From positions 16,382,013 to 16,446,012 of the forward strand of contig NC_092577.1 in NCBI RefSeq assembly GCF_037975245.1: a DNA stretch of 64,000 nt, read 5' to 3'. The notes beneath the pieces were generated by a model, which worked only from the letters and a program-made list of their open reading frames with translations, was not told where the DNA came from and searched no databases. Source of the DNA: Apostichopus japonicus. Taxonomy: Eukaryota > Echinodermata > Holothuroidea > Aspidochirotida > Stichopodidae. Made by a program: the position numbers and the translations under genes. Position 1 is the stretch's first letter, and each line of letters starts with the position of its first letter. Of the stretch, positions 43,880 through 54,058 are shown in pieces.

Positions 43880-44260
43880 TAACTAATTTGCATATATGAA
43901 AAGATCGACAAGCACATTAGAAAGCTGAAGGTGATTTAAATGGCAGCAGGAGTAATAAAGACATTAAAACTCAACTATGAATATTAATATAGGCAAAATC
44001 CAAACATTGAAACCATAGCCTACATTGTTTCATATCTACCTCGACTAATTTGCACATATTAAAAGATCAGGAAAATAAAAGATCTGAAGGTGATCTTACA
44101 GGCAGCAAGAAAATTTATAGTAATAAGCACACTAAACTCAGCAATGAAGACTAATATAGGCCTAACATCAAAACATTGAGACCATAGCCTACTGTTAATG
44201 CTTTTCTATTGTTCTCAGTAAGTTTTTCGCCATACCTACCTCAACTGGTTTGCATAAATC
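43880..44260. repeat. Tandem repeat, ~165-base unit, about 2.3 copies
   Basis: AACTAATTTGCATATATGAAAAGAT, or variants of it, recurs near 43880, 44045 and 44228. Each occurrence is followed by GAAGGTGAT..., TAATATAGGC and CATAGCCTAC blocks in the same order. Confidence 0.75.
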
Positions 44261-44495
44261 GAAAGATGAACATCAAACTGTAAAACTAGGCTAAACCCTG
44301 GTCTAAACACTGATGAGCAGCAACAATTACATTGGAAATGAAATTTCTAATTTTTCTGCTGCTGCAGCCACTCTGTTACTTCTTTTGGGAGTTATAGGCT
44401 TTGATGTGATGGTAAAATAGATAGCAATACACACTGTTTTTATTATATTTCTGTTAAGTTATATGATCCGCTCTGCCCCATGATCCACTCTGCCC

Positions 44496-44512
44496 ACCCC
44501 CCCCCCCCCCCA
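44496..44512. repeat. Poly(C) run
   Basis: A run of more than ten C's (CCCACCCCCCCCCCCC). A second C-rich stretch lies at about 44784-44815. Confidence 0.85.
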
Positions 44513-44984
44513 CTGATTAATGTTACCAAAATAAACTGTTTCAAGAGCATTTGGGTCCAATCTGCAATTTGCTACGGTATTAAGCAACCGCTATAAACAA
44601 TCTCCCATTTTGGCTTCTTACTTCGCGGGCTTAGGTCTATTGTTACTAACGTTCACAAACACACTGAATGAGGTTATGAATGACTAAAATACCATACACA
44701 ATACCCACCGACATGATATTATATAGCCTTGTATATTCTCACTCTGTACTCTCTTATTGTTAATGTTAAAATATCACAAAATACACCCCACCCCCTCCCC
44801 TCCGCCCGCCCCCTAAAGGATGAAACTTAGCGAGACCAAATCGTGACGGCAGCTCAGCTTTTTTTCACCCTCACGCCATATCGAAAACTACAACCATAAG
44901 GTGGCGCTGTTTAACTAAAATTAAACTTGTGCTTACAGCCTAAGCTACAACCTTAGCTATCGTAATAATAATGTACACTCAAAC

Positions 44985-45545
44985 AAAATGAAGTGTTAAA
45001 TTTTACTTGTTAAGTGTTGAATTTAACACCCCACCCTGTTTGGATTAGGAACAACACCCACCGGGTTAAATTAACACTTCAGAAGTGTAACATAATATAA
45101 CACTTTGCGAGTGTTGCCTTAACAACACCCAAACATGTCAAACTGTTTTTTTTTTTTTTTAGTGTCAAAAGAACACTTCCTGGTGTTTGAAGGTACTTAC
45201 AGGGAGTAAAATTAACACCATAAAGTCTTCATTTGTTAGAACTCCTGGGTGTCAACATGACACTTCAAGGAATTCAATTAACACCATAAAGTCTTCATTT
45301 CTTAGAACTCCTGGGTGTCAACATGACACTTCAAGGAGTTAAATTCACACAATAAAGTGTTCATTTGTTAAAACTTCTGGGTGTCAACATGACACTTCAG
45401 GAAATAAAATTACCACCATAGAGTGTTCATTTGTCATCTGTGTCAAGATGATACTTAATGGACTCTCAACACCCAATAGGGCTTTTCTGGATGTAAATTT
45501 AACACTAGCTCTTATTTGTTAGCACTTCTGGGTGTCAAAATAAGG
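44985..45545. repeat. Minisatellite with 66-base unit, flanked by GTGTTAA-rich palindromic DNA
   Basis: ATTAACACCATAAAGTCTTC (or variants) starts at 45211, 45277, 45343 and 45409, an exact 66-base period. Each is followed by CTGGGTGTCAACATGACACT. Decayed units continue to about 45545. The left flank (44985-45150) holds several GTGTTAAATTTAACAC-like inverted motifs. Confidence 0.9.
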
Positions 45546-46976
45546 CTGTGTGGTGTACAATAACTCAGTTTGACATAGCATATTCTATAGGCTCGAATCC
45601 TGCTTGAGCCTTGCTTGCTAGTCAAAAAGCTGTTCCTGCAATGCTGGTTTAGTCCAAGGATTGTGCTGAAGTTGTTGCTTTCGTTGTAGTGTGGGGGTGG
45701 GGGGGGGGTTATTCGGCAAAAATGGGCTCATTGGTTAGGTTCGGCACCGCTGCCTTGAAGTGGTGATGGACAGGTTGCTACCCCTCTCTCTCAGTATTTG
45801 GGAAAGTGTCTAAAGGCGGAGTGTTTTACGCACGTCCGTTGGGTGGGGACGTCAAATGCCGCTTCTGGGAGCAGGATGGGATTGTAATAATTACATGCTC
45901 GTTTTGCTCTGAACACTGTTTGAAAAGAGAAGGCAAGCTATCGCCGGTGTTCATCCATGATCACATTTGGCTTGTGGTTCCTCGATGAGCTTCAGTTGGC
46001 TTCCTGAACCCGTAATTAACTCAATTATTGTACATTCATATACATTGAATGGTAATAAAAGTGACGTGGAAATATTAAGGAAGGGGCATTAATCAAAATG
46101 AACATTTTGGGCGCTTATTAACACACAAAAAAAGCTTTCTTTTAATTTGGTAAGTACAAGGGCACTTAATACTGTGAATACGGTATTCCTTCTTCACTTG
46201 ACGTGAAATGTATAAGAAGAACTACAACTAAGTGATTAAAACTTCTGGATATCTAAGAAAGTAATACATGTACATTTCACATACTTATTTCCAACTATTT
46301 ATATATCAAATGCTAACATATAAAATTCAATAATAATCACTCCGGGGTCTTTTGCATGGAAGTTCACCAAAAATTATTTTGATGAATAGTTCGAGTACTG
46401 TACAATAAAGGTACCCAACTTTGAAACGTTAAACAACAAACACGAAAGAAAGGTAACATAACATACTTGAAGTACATAATGTAAAAGCTGAAACATTTCC
46501 AAAAATATTGGAACTAGTTCCAATAGTGTTTATAGTTAACGAAAAACGTTGTCTAGGGCTAACTGAATTTGCATTCAAATTCCAATAAATCGTTAGGTTT
46601 TGTTACCTGATAAGTACTATGACGTACAATGATTCCGGGTCCGTTAAAGGAATTCTTATGTCTGAAATGTTTCCAAAATTCCCCAAAATAGTGGAATTCT
46701 GAAGCAATATTGCAATAAATTTGTTTACGCTGTGTTAGAGGTATGGAGTAGCGTGTCGTCGACGGCAAATTTGTTGGTTTTTATCACAAACTCTGGCAGT
46801 ATATCAATGAGTATGCGCAAATTGTATCTACGAACTAGCTTATTGACTTCCTTTGAGGTGGAAGTTGTATGGGAGATCGCTGAGCTGTAATGTATTTGGC
46901 CGATCGAATATTAAGCATTTGCTCAATTTAAGTTACACTTGTTCAAAATCTTGTTTTACTCCGCTGAGTTTCAAAC
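45546..46976. other. Spacer, nothing recognised
   Basis: Short frames only, including a 60-codon one at 45806-45988 that matches nothing I know. AT-rich after 46010. Confidence 0.4.
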
Positions 46977-47304
46977 CTAGGCCTCAGTGGAAGTTGCCTC
47001 TATGGCTGCATTAAGTTCAATGATTTTATTGGGAAATGTATCCGTATTCATGGGGACAATGCCATATACCACAGAATCCATAAACATATAAAATATACGT
47101 AATTGTTGGGCATAGTGGATATTGAACACGTAATGCAACTTCAAAAGTTTGTCGATGGCCGAAACAATGTTTTCTTGACAAGGAATTGCATGAGAGTCAA
47201 CGATAATGAAGAACTGGGAAGGGGGCCTTCGTCGTCCCAATGCAGAGCAGGTACGGTTGCGTCTGATTCCTCTTTTGTAAGAAATACTCAAGAACTACAC
47301 CGAT
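46977..47304 (-). pseudogene. Last exon of the uncharacterised family gene
   Basis: Acceptor TTATCTACATTCAG. The upstream half reads best as EESDATVPALHWDDEGPLP. A shift then leads to SQFFIIVDSHAIPCQENIVS, AIDKLLKLHYVFNIHYAQQL and FYMFMDSVVYGI, ending IEATSTEA and TAG. The VDSHAIPC...AIDKLLKLHYVF pattern is the family's conserved C-terminal block. Confidence 0.6.
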
Positions 47305-47681
47305 CTGAATGTAGATAAAATCAGTTACATATTTGTCAGTATGATTTCGACCAAGTTAAAATGTCAGTAAATATCTTGAAAACAGGAATGTTTGCATAGC
47401 AAAATGAAATAAATCAAATGAAATACTTATATTACCTTCTAAGGTTGACATTTAACCATTTGGGGGATTCTTGCAAGCAATAAACCTTTGCAGTTCTTGG
47501 CGTGTGTGACTTAATGTGTTTTTCCTTTTGTACACAATCACTAACAAAGGTATAGTAAGGTGGGGTATATACTTGTACATAGAATATATACTCCACAATT
47601 GTTGTTATTTATGACATCACTGATCAATTTCATCATAGGCTCACATTCAGCCAGATCCTATCTATACACTATACAGTATGT

Positions 47682-48065
47682 GCTTTTTACGTGACCCGTC
47701 GAACGGGATACAAAACGTCACGGCCAAACGGCACTACCAAACCACCCCATTCTTACAAGCGAAAACTCAGGTCAAGCGAGCCCAAAAAACAAGTACATAC
47801 GCCCACCGACCTGTAGAGACAAAACGCCCAACCACCCACTGAAACATTCAAAAAACCACAAAAGGACGACCAGCACGCAGCGAAACAAAACAGCCTTCCC
47901 CAGCACACCACCGTCCAAAAAAGGCAGCCCCAGATAAACGGCGAAAGTCGCCTTCAACTTGAAGGCGAATGTCAGACTTCACCGCCTCCAGGACTGCCTG
48001 CCAACTGGCAAATTTCCCCCAAAAAACAACATCACATCTATTCCTCCAAATAATTTTTTTTTAGA
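47682..48065 (-). mobile_element. LINE-B 3' end, 5'-truncated, with target duplication
   Basis: In plus orientation it starts GCTTTTTACGTGACCCG and ends at an A/T run near 48060. It is flanked by a perfect 14-base duplication ACTATACAGTATGT (47668-47681 and 48066-48079). It covers the last ~380 bases of LINE-B, including the ORF2 C-terminal codons, and it confirms the GTCACGTAAAAAGC terminus. Confidence 0.9.
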
Positions 48066-48079
48066 ACTATACAGTATGT

Positions 48080-48780
48080 ACCATACTATAATGCACACTC
48101 TGTATTTTACAGTGTAAGTAACATGCAGTGAATTTTGTTTAAAACATTTAAAACACCAAAGATAATTAATATTATCTGCTTGGCATATGAAATCAACATT
48201 GATGTGTCAATATCTGCTTTTAGTAGGGACAGTAATTCCACTTCGTGGAGTGTAAACTTACACACTAATTGGTACCATATGCCATAGCTGTTGGAACAAA
48301 CTCTCGTTCATTTAAATGCTGTATGCTAGAACAACTTTAGCAAGCGTGGTGAAAATGTCAAATTTCGCTTTTATTTTCTCTCTCTCTAAGATATGGTACT
48401 CAGTGGTGAAGTAACTGAAGAAACACATACAGTATGACTATCAAACAAACTAAATAAAATAAATGCTGGTATTCTCATCAATAGAATTCTTGCTATTCCA
48501 TATCTTATTGCTCATAGCAAGCCTAGAGAGGCAATTAGTCTACTTTGGATATGCCGTGTTCAACCCTTAAGTATATACAAGTCACTGGTTTGCTATCTTA
48601 TTTCTTGCATTCTTGGCAAGCCTGGTGAGATAATTTGGTCTACTCCGAGAGTTGGATACCCTATATGCAACCCTTGAGTAGACTGCTCACTGTTGTCAGT
48701 CAGTTCTGTGGGGTTCATTTTTGTTGACTAGACTATATCCTCTTTGAGAGACTGTTAGGAAAGGCATCCAAGTCATAATA
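48080..48780. other. Spacer (intron of the minus-strand gene), nothing recognised
   Basis: AT-rich, with a CTCTCTCTCT tract near 48380. Confidence 0.4.
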
Positions 48781-48789
48781 CTAGTTAAT

Positions 48790-48875
48790 TACACCAGTAA
48801 TCTTTACATTTCTTGAAAAAGCCTCTGTTGAACCAACATTAGTCTGGAAGACGTTAAATGTATAACAACAATAAC
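48790..48875 (+). repeat. Dispersed repeat related to 53251-53510
   Basis: ATCTTTACATTTCTTGAAAAAGCC, then GTCTGGAAGACGTTAAATGTATAACAAC. The same phrases, with small changes, recur twice at 53251-53510. It looks like the 3' end of a short interspersed element. Confidence 0.6.
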
Positions 48876-49332
48876 AACATAAGGGGGTTATTCTTGACCC
48901 CAACTACCCTGTTGTTGTTTTTTACCCCATACATTGTATGTTTATCATAGCTTGTGGCTGGTAGACAGGTGCCATAGGCATTTTGAAGACGGTCCCTGTT
49001 GTTTTAGTGCACTAGGCCTGTATACTAATGAGATTATGGGCCAATTTGCCCAGGAAGCTTGCTTTGGGCTGTTACCCCTGCTTGGAAGCATGCACGTGTT
49101 TGACCTGTGCCTAAGAAAGGTGACAAGTCTAACCCTTCTAATCACAGGCCTATTGCCATCACCTATGTTCTATCCAAGTTCTAGGAACCATAATCAAGTA
49201 GCATGTTTTGAAATTTTCTGGAGTTGCACTCTCTGGTTAACGACCATCATTAGGGGTTTCGTCATGGCCGATCAACAAGTGGCCTTCTCTCTTTCGTTAC
49301 TGATCAATGGTCTCGTTTAGTGAAAGTATGGT

Positions 49333-51186
49333 GCTTTTTACGTGCAAAGAAACGGACACGGACCAAAGGTCAACAAAACCAAAAACAATCCCAGTCTGTT
49401 TAACAACCACCAAAAACCCAACTGAAAACCCACAAACAGAAATCTCTCACTAACCCACAAATGTATAAAATATAGCGTTTAACGCGACGTGAAAAGGACA
49501 CGGACCTAAAGGCTAACAGAACCAAAACAATAAAGCTCCACAAACCAGCCCCAAAAAGCCAACACCAAACCACAAACAGAAAACCCCCAACCCATATTAT
49601 GTAAGGACCACACAAACCCCCCACCCCACACATAACAACTAACTAACTCCAAAATTCATCCGGGGCACGCCGTCCCGATAGCAGACGACAGGCTTGCGCA
49701 TTACCTGCGAAATTTTCCCAATACGGGTCTTTTCAAGCCCCTAACAGTATTCCCCCTTTTCTTACGAGGGAGCAGAGTTCTTAACTCCTCGTCAACCTTG
49801 ATCGAGTGGACCTCCCTGTCAGGAACAGGAGGTCCACTAGCGACCATCGTGTCCGGTATAGCGGAAGCGGCTGCGGGTAGGGTGGAAGGGCCACTCGAGT
49901 CAATGAGATCAGTGGCCTGTTTTGTCTCATCAAACCAATCGGAGGACTCCTTAGCCACAACTAATAAGGCTGTAGTGCAGTCCTCCATTGGCGAGTCAGA
50001 ATCTGGGCCACTTAATGTCTCTTGGGCCGGTTGACTCGGGGCCCGACTAGTATCACCGATAGCGGGCGTAGCTACCGGTGAACCAGTACAAGCGACATCC
50101 TGCGCCGCGTGCCACTCCGCTAGTACCATCTCCGCCGTTTTGTCCTGCTCTGCCTCAGTGGGCAGGCTGGCAGTCTCGGCAAGTTCGATCAGGGGAGAGG
50201 TCGGACACGAAAGGGGGAACAAAGCCTCCATCGGGGCGCTAGTGTCGGACACTGGGGCGATGACAGGAGCATCATATGGTACGGTGTCAGAGGCCGGGAC
50301 AGGGACCGCTTCAACCACGCCCGTAGCCACTCTCGCGGCGTATGAGCGGTCTGGGCATAAACGGGCGAGATGGCCCGTTTTCCCACACGAGTTGCAAACG
50401 ATATCCCCTTTACACTCGGCCAGGGTATGCCCAACCTGTAAACAGCGGCTACACCGCTTGTTCGGGCACAACCTGGCCTCATGCCCTTCCAGCCCACACC
50501 TCCAACAAGTGCGAGGCTGGCCCGGGTATGCAATGTGGGCCCTGTGCCCATTAGCCCACAAGGTAGAGGGAATATCGGACTTGAGTTCGATTCTAACTCG
50601 TCTAGTCCCGGTCTTGACACCTTTACATTCAAGGAATTCCGGCTCCTCGTAGCCGGTCACTTTCCCAAAACGCCCCAGTGTCCGCACAACAACCTGTTCA
50701 GACATGTCCAGAGGGAGATGGAGGACTGTCACCCACACCGAACTGTCATACGGTGTGACCTTCAGTCCCTCGACTCCCTCCAACACATGGACGCCTCGGA
50801 CGCGGGCAGCCTCCGAGGTTAACCGTACATGAAAACAATTCATACCCCGGAGAGGTTTACACGCTGAAGCGCGTGAACCTCTCCAGGGACCTTTAACCCA
50901 ACAGAACGCAAAACTGAAAAAAACTTGTACGGGGACGACCTTAGCCTCCCCCGAAAAACTCGACAATACGATTTTGCTGTCACGGCGAGCCGACATGACA
51001 GCTAGGGGTGTGGCAAAGCCACGCACCTATACACAAACCAAAACGAAACAAACCAAAAACACACAAACTACACTAAAACAAACTGTAAACTAATGAAGGG
51101 CCAACGTAAAAACACAATAAAGGTGTGGTCAACGAAAGGTGGAGAGCAGCCGAAAACACGTCCGCACTCCACGAGAACTGAACTGA
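49333..51186 (-). mobile_element. ORF1-only LINE-A (half-LINE) copy 4, full length
   Basis: A perfect 14-base duplication AGTGAAAGTATGGT (49319-49332 and 51187-51200) brackets the element. Same 5' pentamers, 5' UTR, ORF1, ORF2-tail/3' UTR and GCTTTTTACGTGC end as copies 1 and 2. ORF2 is lacking, with the identical deletion junction. Confidence 0.92.
49701..50996 (-). CDS. LINE-A ORF1 protein, copy 4 (431 aa, local frame swap)
   Basis: Open from ATG (50996) to stop. About 30 residues near the N-terminus read FFSFAFCWVKGPWRGSRASA where the other copies read FSVLRSVGLKVPGEVDALQR. Compensating indels (extra A near 50925, extra bases near 50860) shift the frame out and back. All three CCHC knuckles and the tail match copy 1 closely. 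The altered stretch lies before the RRM-like core. Confidence 0.85.
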   Translation of the reverse strand: MSARRDSKIVLSSFSGEAKVVPVQVFFSFAFCWVKGPWRGSRASACKPLRGMNCFHVRLTSEAARVRGVHVLEGVEGLKVTPYDSSVWVTVLHLPLDMSEQVVVRTLGRFGKVTGYEEPEFLECKGVKTGTRRVRIELKSDIPSTLWANGHRAHIAYPGQPRTCWRCGLEGHEARLCPNKRCSRCLQVGHTLAECKGDIVCNSCGKTGHLARLCPDRSYAARVATGVVEAVPVPASDTVPYDAPVIAPVSDTSAPMEALFPLSCPTSPLIELAETASLPTEAEQDKTAEMVLAEWHAAQDVACTGSPVATPAIGDTSRAPSQPAQETLSGPDSDSPMEDCTTALLVVAKESSDWFDETKQATDLIDSSGPSTLPAAASAIPDTMVASGPPVPDREVHSIKVDEELRTLLPRKKRGNTVRGLKRPVLGKFRR

Positions 51187-51399
51187 AGTGAAAGTATGGT
51201 TATTACTCTTGACATTGCCAAAGCCTTTCATCATGTGTGGCACACTGGTCTTCTAGTTAAACTTCCTTCGTTTGGATTCAGTGTCAATTCTATTTCAAAA
51301 TATGTGTGCAGAACAGCCAGGATGGAATTCGACCACTCAAACCATCTCCTTTTTCGGTTGAATTCGAGGGTTGGAACATGCTGTCAAGTAGCAGAAATA

Positions 51400-52954
51400 C
51401 TTAGCCTAAGAATAAAGAAATACTCACAGGTTGGAAGTCAATCAACAACTTCATTGTCTGCTTCTGGGATCCTCTATTCCGTGGAGTGGACGGCAGAAAC
51501 AACACCAACAGAAGAAAAGAGTACATGGCCAAAACTTCTGCAGAAATAAACATTACGTAAATTGTGTCAATTATAGTAACTACAACGGTACTGCTAGAAC
51601 TTTTACCTTGTAAAGATACCTTTGTTTGCCCAGCAGGCGCAAAATGGTGCAATGTTTGTGGAAAAACAGTCAATTTTTCACTGAACATTTACAAATTTTT
51701 TTAATAACCAAACACAATCAATTTTTTTGGTCACTTGGGTCATGACCAAGGGGGGAGGAAGGGTTGAACCTTTCATGTTTGAATTTTGACCACTTACACA
51801 AACCTGTAAATACAGCCAAAAGTTAGTGTTTTTAGCCTATACTATACAAATATAATATAATACATAATTTCAACTGATGTATTTGAATATGATAAATTCC
51901 TTTTGGTTTATTGTTAATTTTCTGCATCATATCTAACATATACAGGGAGAAATCAAGCAAAATGTTCGTGTCGCGTGTAATGGGGATTTTGTGTCCCCAG
52001 TTATATCGGTCAAACACACTTCTCAGATATTTGAGTGAGGCAGCTGGTATGGAAATATAAGCTAGCATGATTAAACATTGTTTGCAGTATTACAAGGTTG
52101 CTTTAAAGCCTATTTTCAAAATTTGAAGCAGATATCCTGTTTTGAATGACCAACATAACCCTTGAGCTCACGTCTGGGTCATAAGTGTCCCACCTCTTCC
52201 CCTGGCCGCTTGCGGCTCGGAACTGAAAGTTGCTGCCCGGAAATTCGGCCACTGGGTTGCATGGGCACCGGGGGCGTGACGACCTGCCAGGGTAGGATTT
52301 AATTTTTGCCTAACGGGGGCTCTTTTAAATTTTGTCCTAAAAAAAAGCCCCCGTGAAAGAGGACTTGGGGCGATTTTGACCCACAGAGGGCTCTTTCCAA
52401 ATTCAGAGATGTCATGCAAAAAAATGAACCTGGAGGTACAACAACAAATTGTCCTGTCAGGCTGTCTCACTCACTTTATTTGTTCTAACATGAGCACAAT
52501 TTAAGTTTACCCTATCAAGTTACAGTAGTTACAAGATTTCAGTGTTTCAACTCTGTTAACCTTTGATCTCAACTAACAAGATGTTCACAATGTCTACAGT
52601 ACATAAAACCTGAATTTCCTTGGAAGAATAAGTTCAATCATGAAATTTATTGAAATTGGCACCAGAAAGAATAAGGCTCATCTACTCAATATGGGTATAC
52701 CTACGCATGTACCCCATGTACAAATGCCCCATAACAAGTTTGAAGAGAAAAATATCTGACATACGGATACCGAGATATGGACCTTTACAGAAATTGCTTC
52801 TTAACCCCGCCCACTGATGAATCATACTGAGATTGGCAAAGAAAACAATAAGGACCATCTACTAATTATATGAGTAATCTACCACACAAGTATGACAATG
52901 AGCAGACTTGCTTTGTTGTAAGATTACTGTATCTCACCAGAAATGCACATACCT
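51400..52954. other. Intronic spacer, nothing recognised
   Basis: Contains short frames only. A GC-richer patch at 52180-52400 has no recognisable product. Confidence 0.4.
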
Positions 52955-53128
52955 GAATTAACTTCCTCATTAACATCCACACGGCATTCACCGTACAGGT
53001 GATGCACATCTGCTGTAGTAGTAGACGCCACCAACTTCATCATCACAGGAGCAATAACACTCTCCCACTTCAGTAACAGCTGCTTGGAGATGTCGGAACC
53101 AAACTTTATCCTGAAATGCTGGTTCACC
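52955..53128 (-). CDS. Middle exon of the uncharacterised family gene
   Basis: Acceptor TCATATCGACAG, donor GTATGT. Encodes VNQHFRIKFGSDISKQLLLK then WESVIAPVMMKLVAS, a conserved block (DFxxxFGxxxSxxLLxKWxxxxxPxxM). It follows directly on the ECPRFKDIDDL end of the exon above. Confidence 0.65.
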
Positions 53129-53250
53129 TGTCGATATGAAAAGAATACATCTGAGCTTCTTAATGAAATCACTAACTAGAATGCACAAACCGATTGAGGT
53201 ATTTTACCTTTTGCAACCCACTTACAGTGGTTATGGACTGTGGTCACCCT

Positions 53251-53510
53251 ACTTGTTGATGTTCCTGATCAATTCATTCATTGTGTGCTAATAACGTTGG
53301 GTCATCTTTACATATCTTGTAAAAGGCCCCCGTCAAACCCACACAAGTGTGGAAAATTGACGTTAAACGTATAACCCTTACTTGTTGATGTTCCTGATCA
53401 ACTCATTCATTGTGTGCTAATAACGATGGGTCATCTTTACATATCTTGTAAAAGGTCCCCGTCAAACCCGCAGAAGTGTGGAAAATTGACGTTAAACGTA
53501 TAACAACCAG
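53251..53510 (+). repeat. Tandem duplication, ~130-base unit
   Basis: ACTTGTTGATGTTCCTGATCAA starts at 53251 and again near 53380. Both copies run through CATCTTTACATATCTTGTAAAAGG to GACGTTAAACGTATAAC. The unit is related to the dispersed repeat at 48790-48875. Confidence 0.85.
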
Positions 53511-53778
53511 TGCTTGCAGCGGGTATCCGACTACCCGGGTACCCGACCGTCACGTCACTACCCGGATCCGTTTTTATTACTCGAATTCGACATTTACTGT
53601 AAATGTTGACATTTTTCACGTCCGGGCGTGTCCGGGCAGTACCAGGCGTGTTTTCTTGACGCCCGGCACTGCCCGACATTACTTATTACTGCCAAATTAT
53701 CGGGCGAGAAGGTCCGGTATAGCTGCACAGCTACGAGTACCGCATGGTGCAGTGCAGACCACACATCTAAATACTTAC

Positions 53779-54058
53779 CAAGTCATCAATATCCTTAAAA
53801 CGAGGACATTCTTGCAATACCTCGTACCATGTAGTAGGTGCTCCCTCGAGGATCCATTTGGAAAAATTGCCATGAATGTCAGCCATAGCTTTAACTATAT
53901 ATTTTTTTGCAGGTCTGGTGCCGCTCTCTTACAAAAAGATGCCGATTTAGTAGCATTTTCATCCGGAAGTGGCTCGACGACGATGCCCCCCAGTTCCATC
54001 TGCTTGGCGGGCAGTTCGCTGCTTGTGTTTGCAGTACTGGTTCGTTTCTTTGCAGACT
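53779..54058 (-). pseudogene. First visible exon of the uncharacterised family gene
   Basis: Acceptor TATATTCCAG, donor GTAAGT. Reads SAKKRTSTANTSSELPAKQM, ELGGIVVEPLPDENATKSAS and APDLQK. One A is missing from an A7 run (53902-53908). It then continues AMADIHGNFSKWILEGAPTT and WYEVLQECPRFKDIDDL. The GGIxVEPLP and EGAPxxWxxV...PRF motifs are the family hallmarks. Confidence 0.6.

Larger units (their letters stand above)
49060..51330 (+). mobile_element. Jockey-like RT fragment, split by half-LINE copy 4
   Basis: Before the insertion (49060-49332) decayed frames give TPAWKHAHV, then NHRPIAITYVLSKF, an RT opening (NxRPIAxxSVLSK). After it (51201-51330) comes ITLDIAKAFHHVWHTGLLVK then LPSFGFSVNSISKYV, RT motif A (the usual form is DISKAFDRVWHxGLLxKLPxxG). 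Stops and shifts are frequent, and the second catalytic Asp region is absent. It is therefore an old element that served as a landing site for a young one. Confidence 0.75.
46977..54058 (-). pseudogene. Three-exon remnant of an uncharacterised metazoan gene family
   Basis: On the minus strand three conserved segments occur in the expected order: 54058-53779, 53128-52955 and 47304-46977. The first two join with proper splice sites. They match a family of uncharacterised, highly repeated proteins in fish and invertebrates (core pattern FPRxxDxxxLIxxDFxxxFGxxxSxxLLEKW, then a C-terminal domain with a YLIVD...PC.....AVD.LFK.HYVF block). No enzymatic function is known to me. Two frameshifts (A7 run at 53902-53908, and near 47218) break it. 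The second intron has absorbed a LINE-B tail, a jockey-like RT fragment and a complete half-LINE. Upstream exons were not found. Confidence 0.55.

Noticed and set aside
12673-51026. Reading the four ORF1 copies as a host zinc-knuckle gene cluster
   Set aside because: They lie in both orientations, each has LINE-type UTRs, and three are bounded by direct target duplications, so they are insertions.
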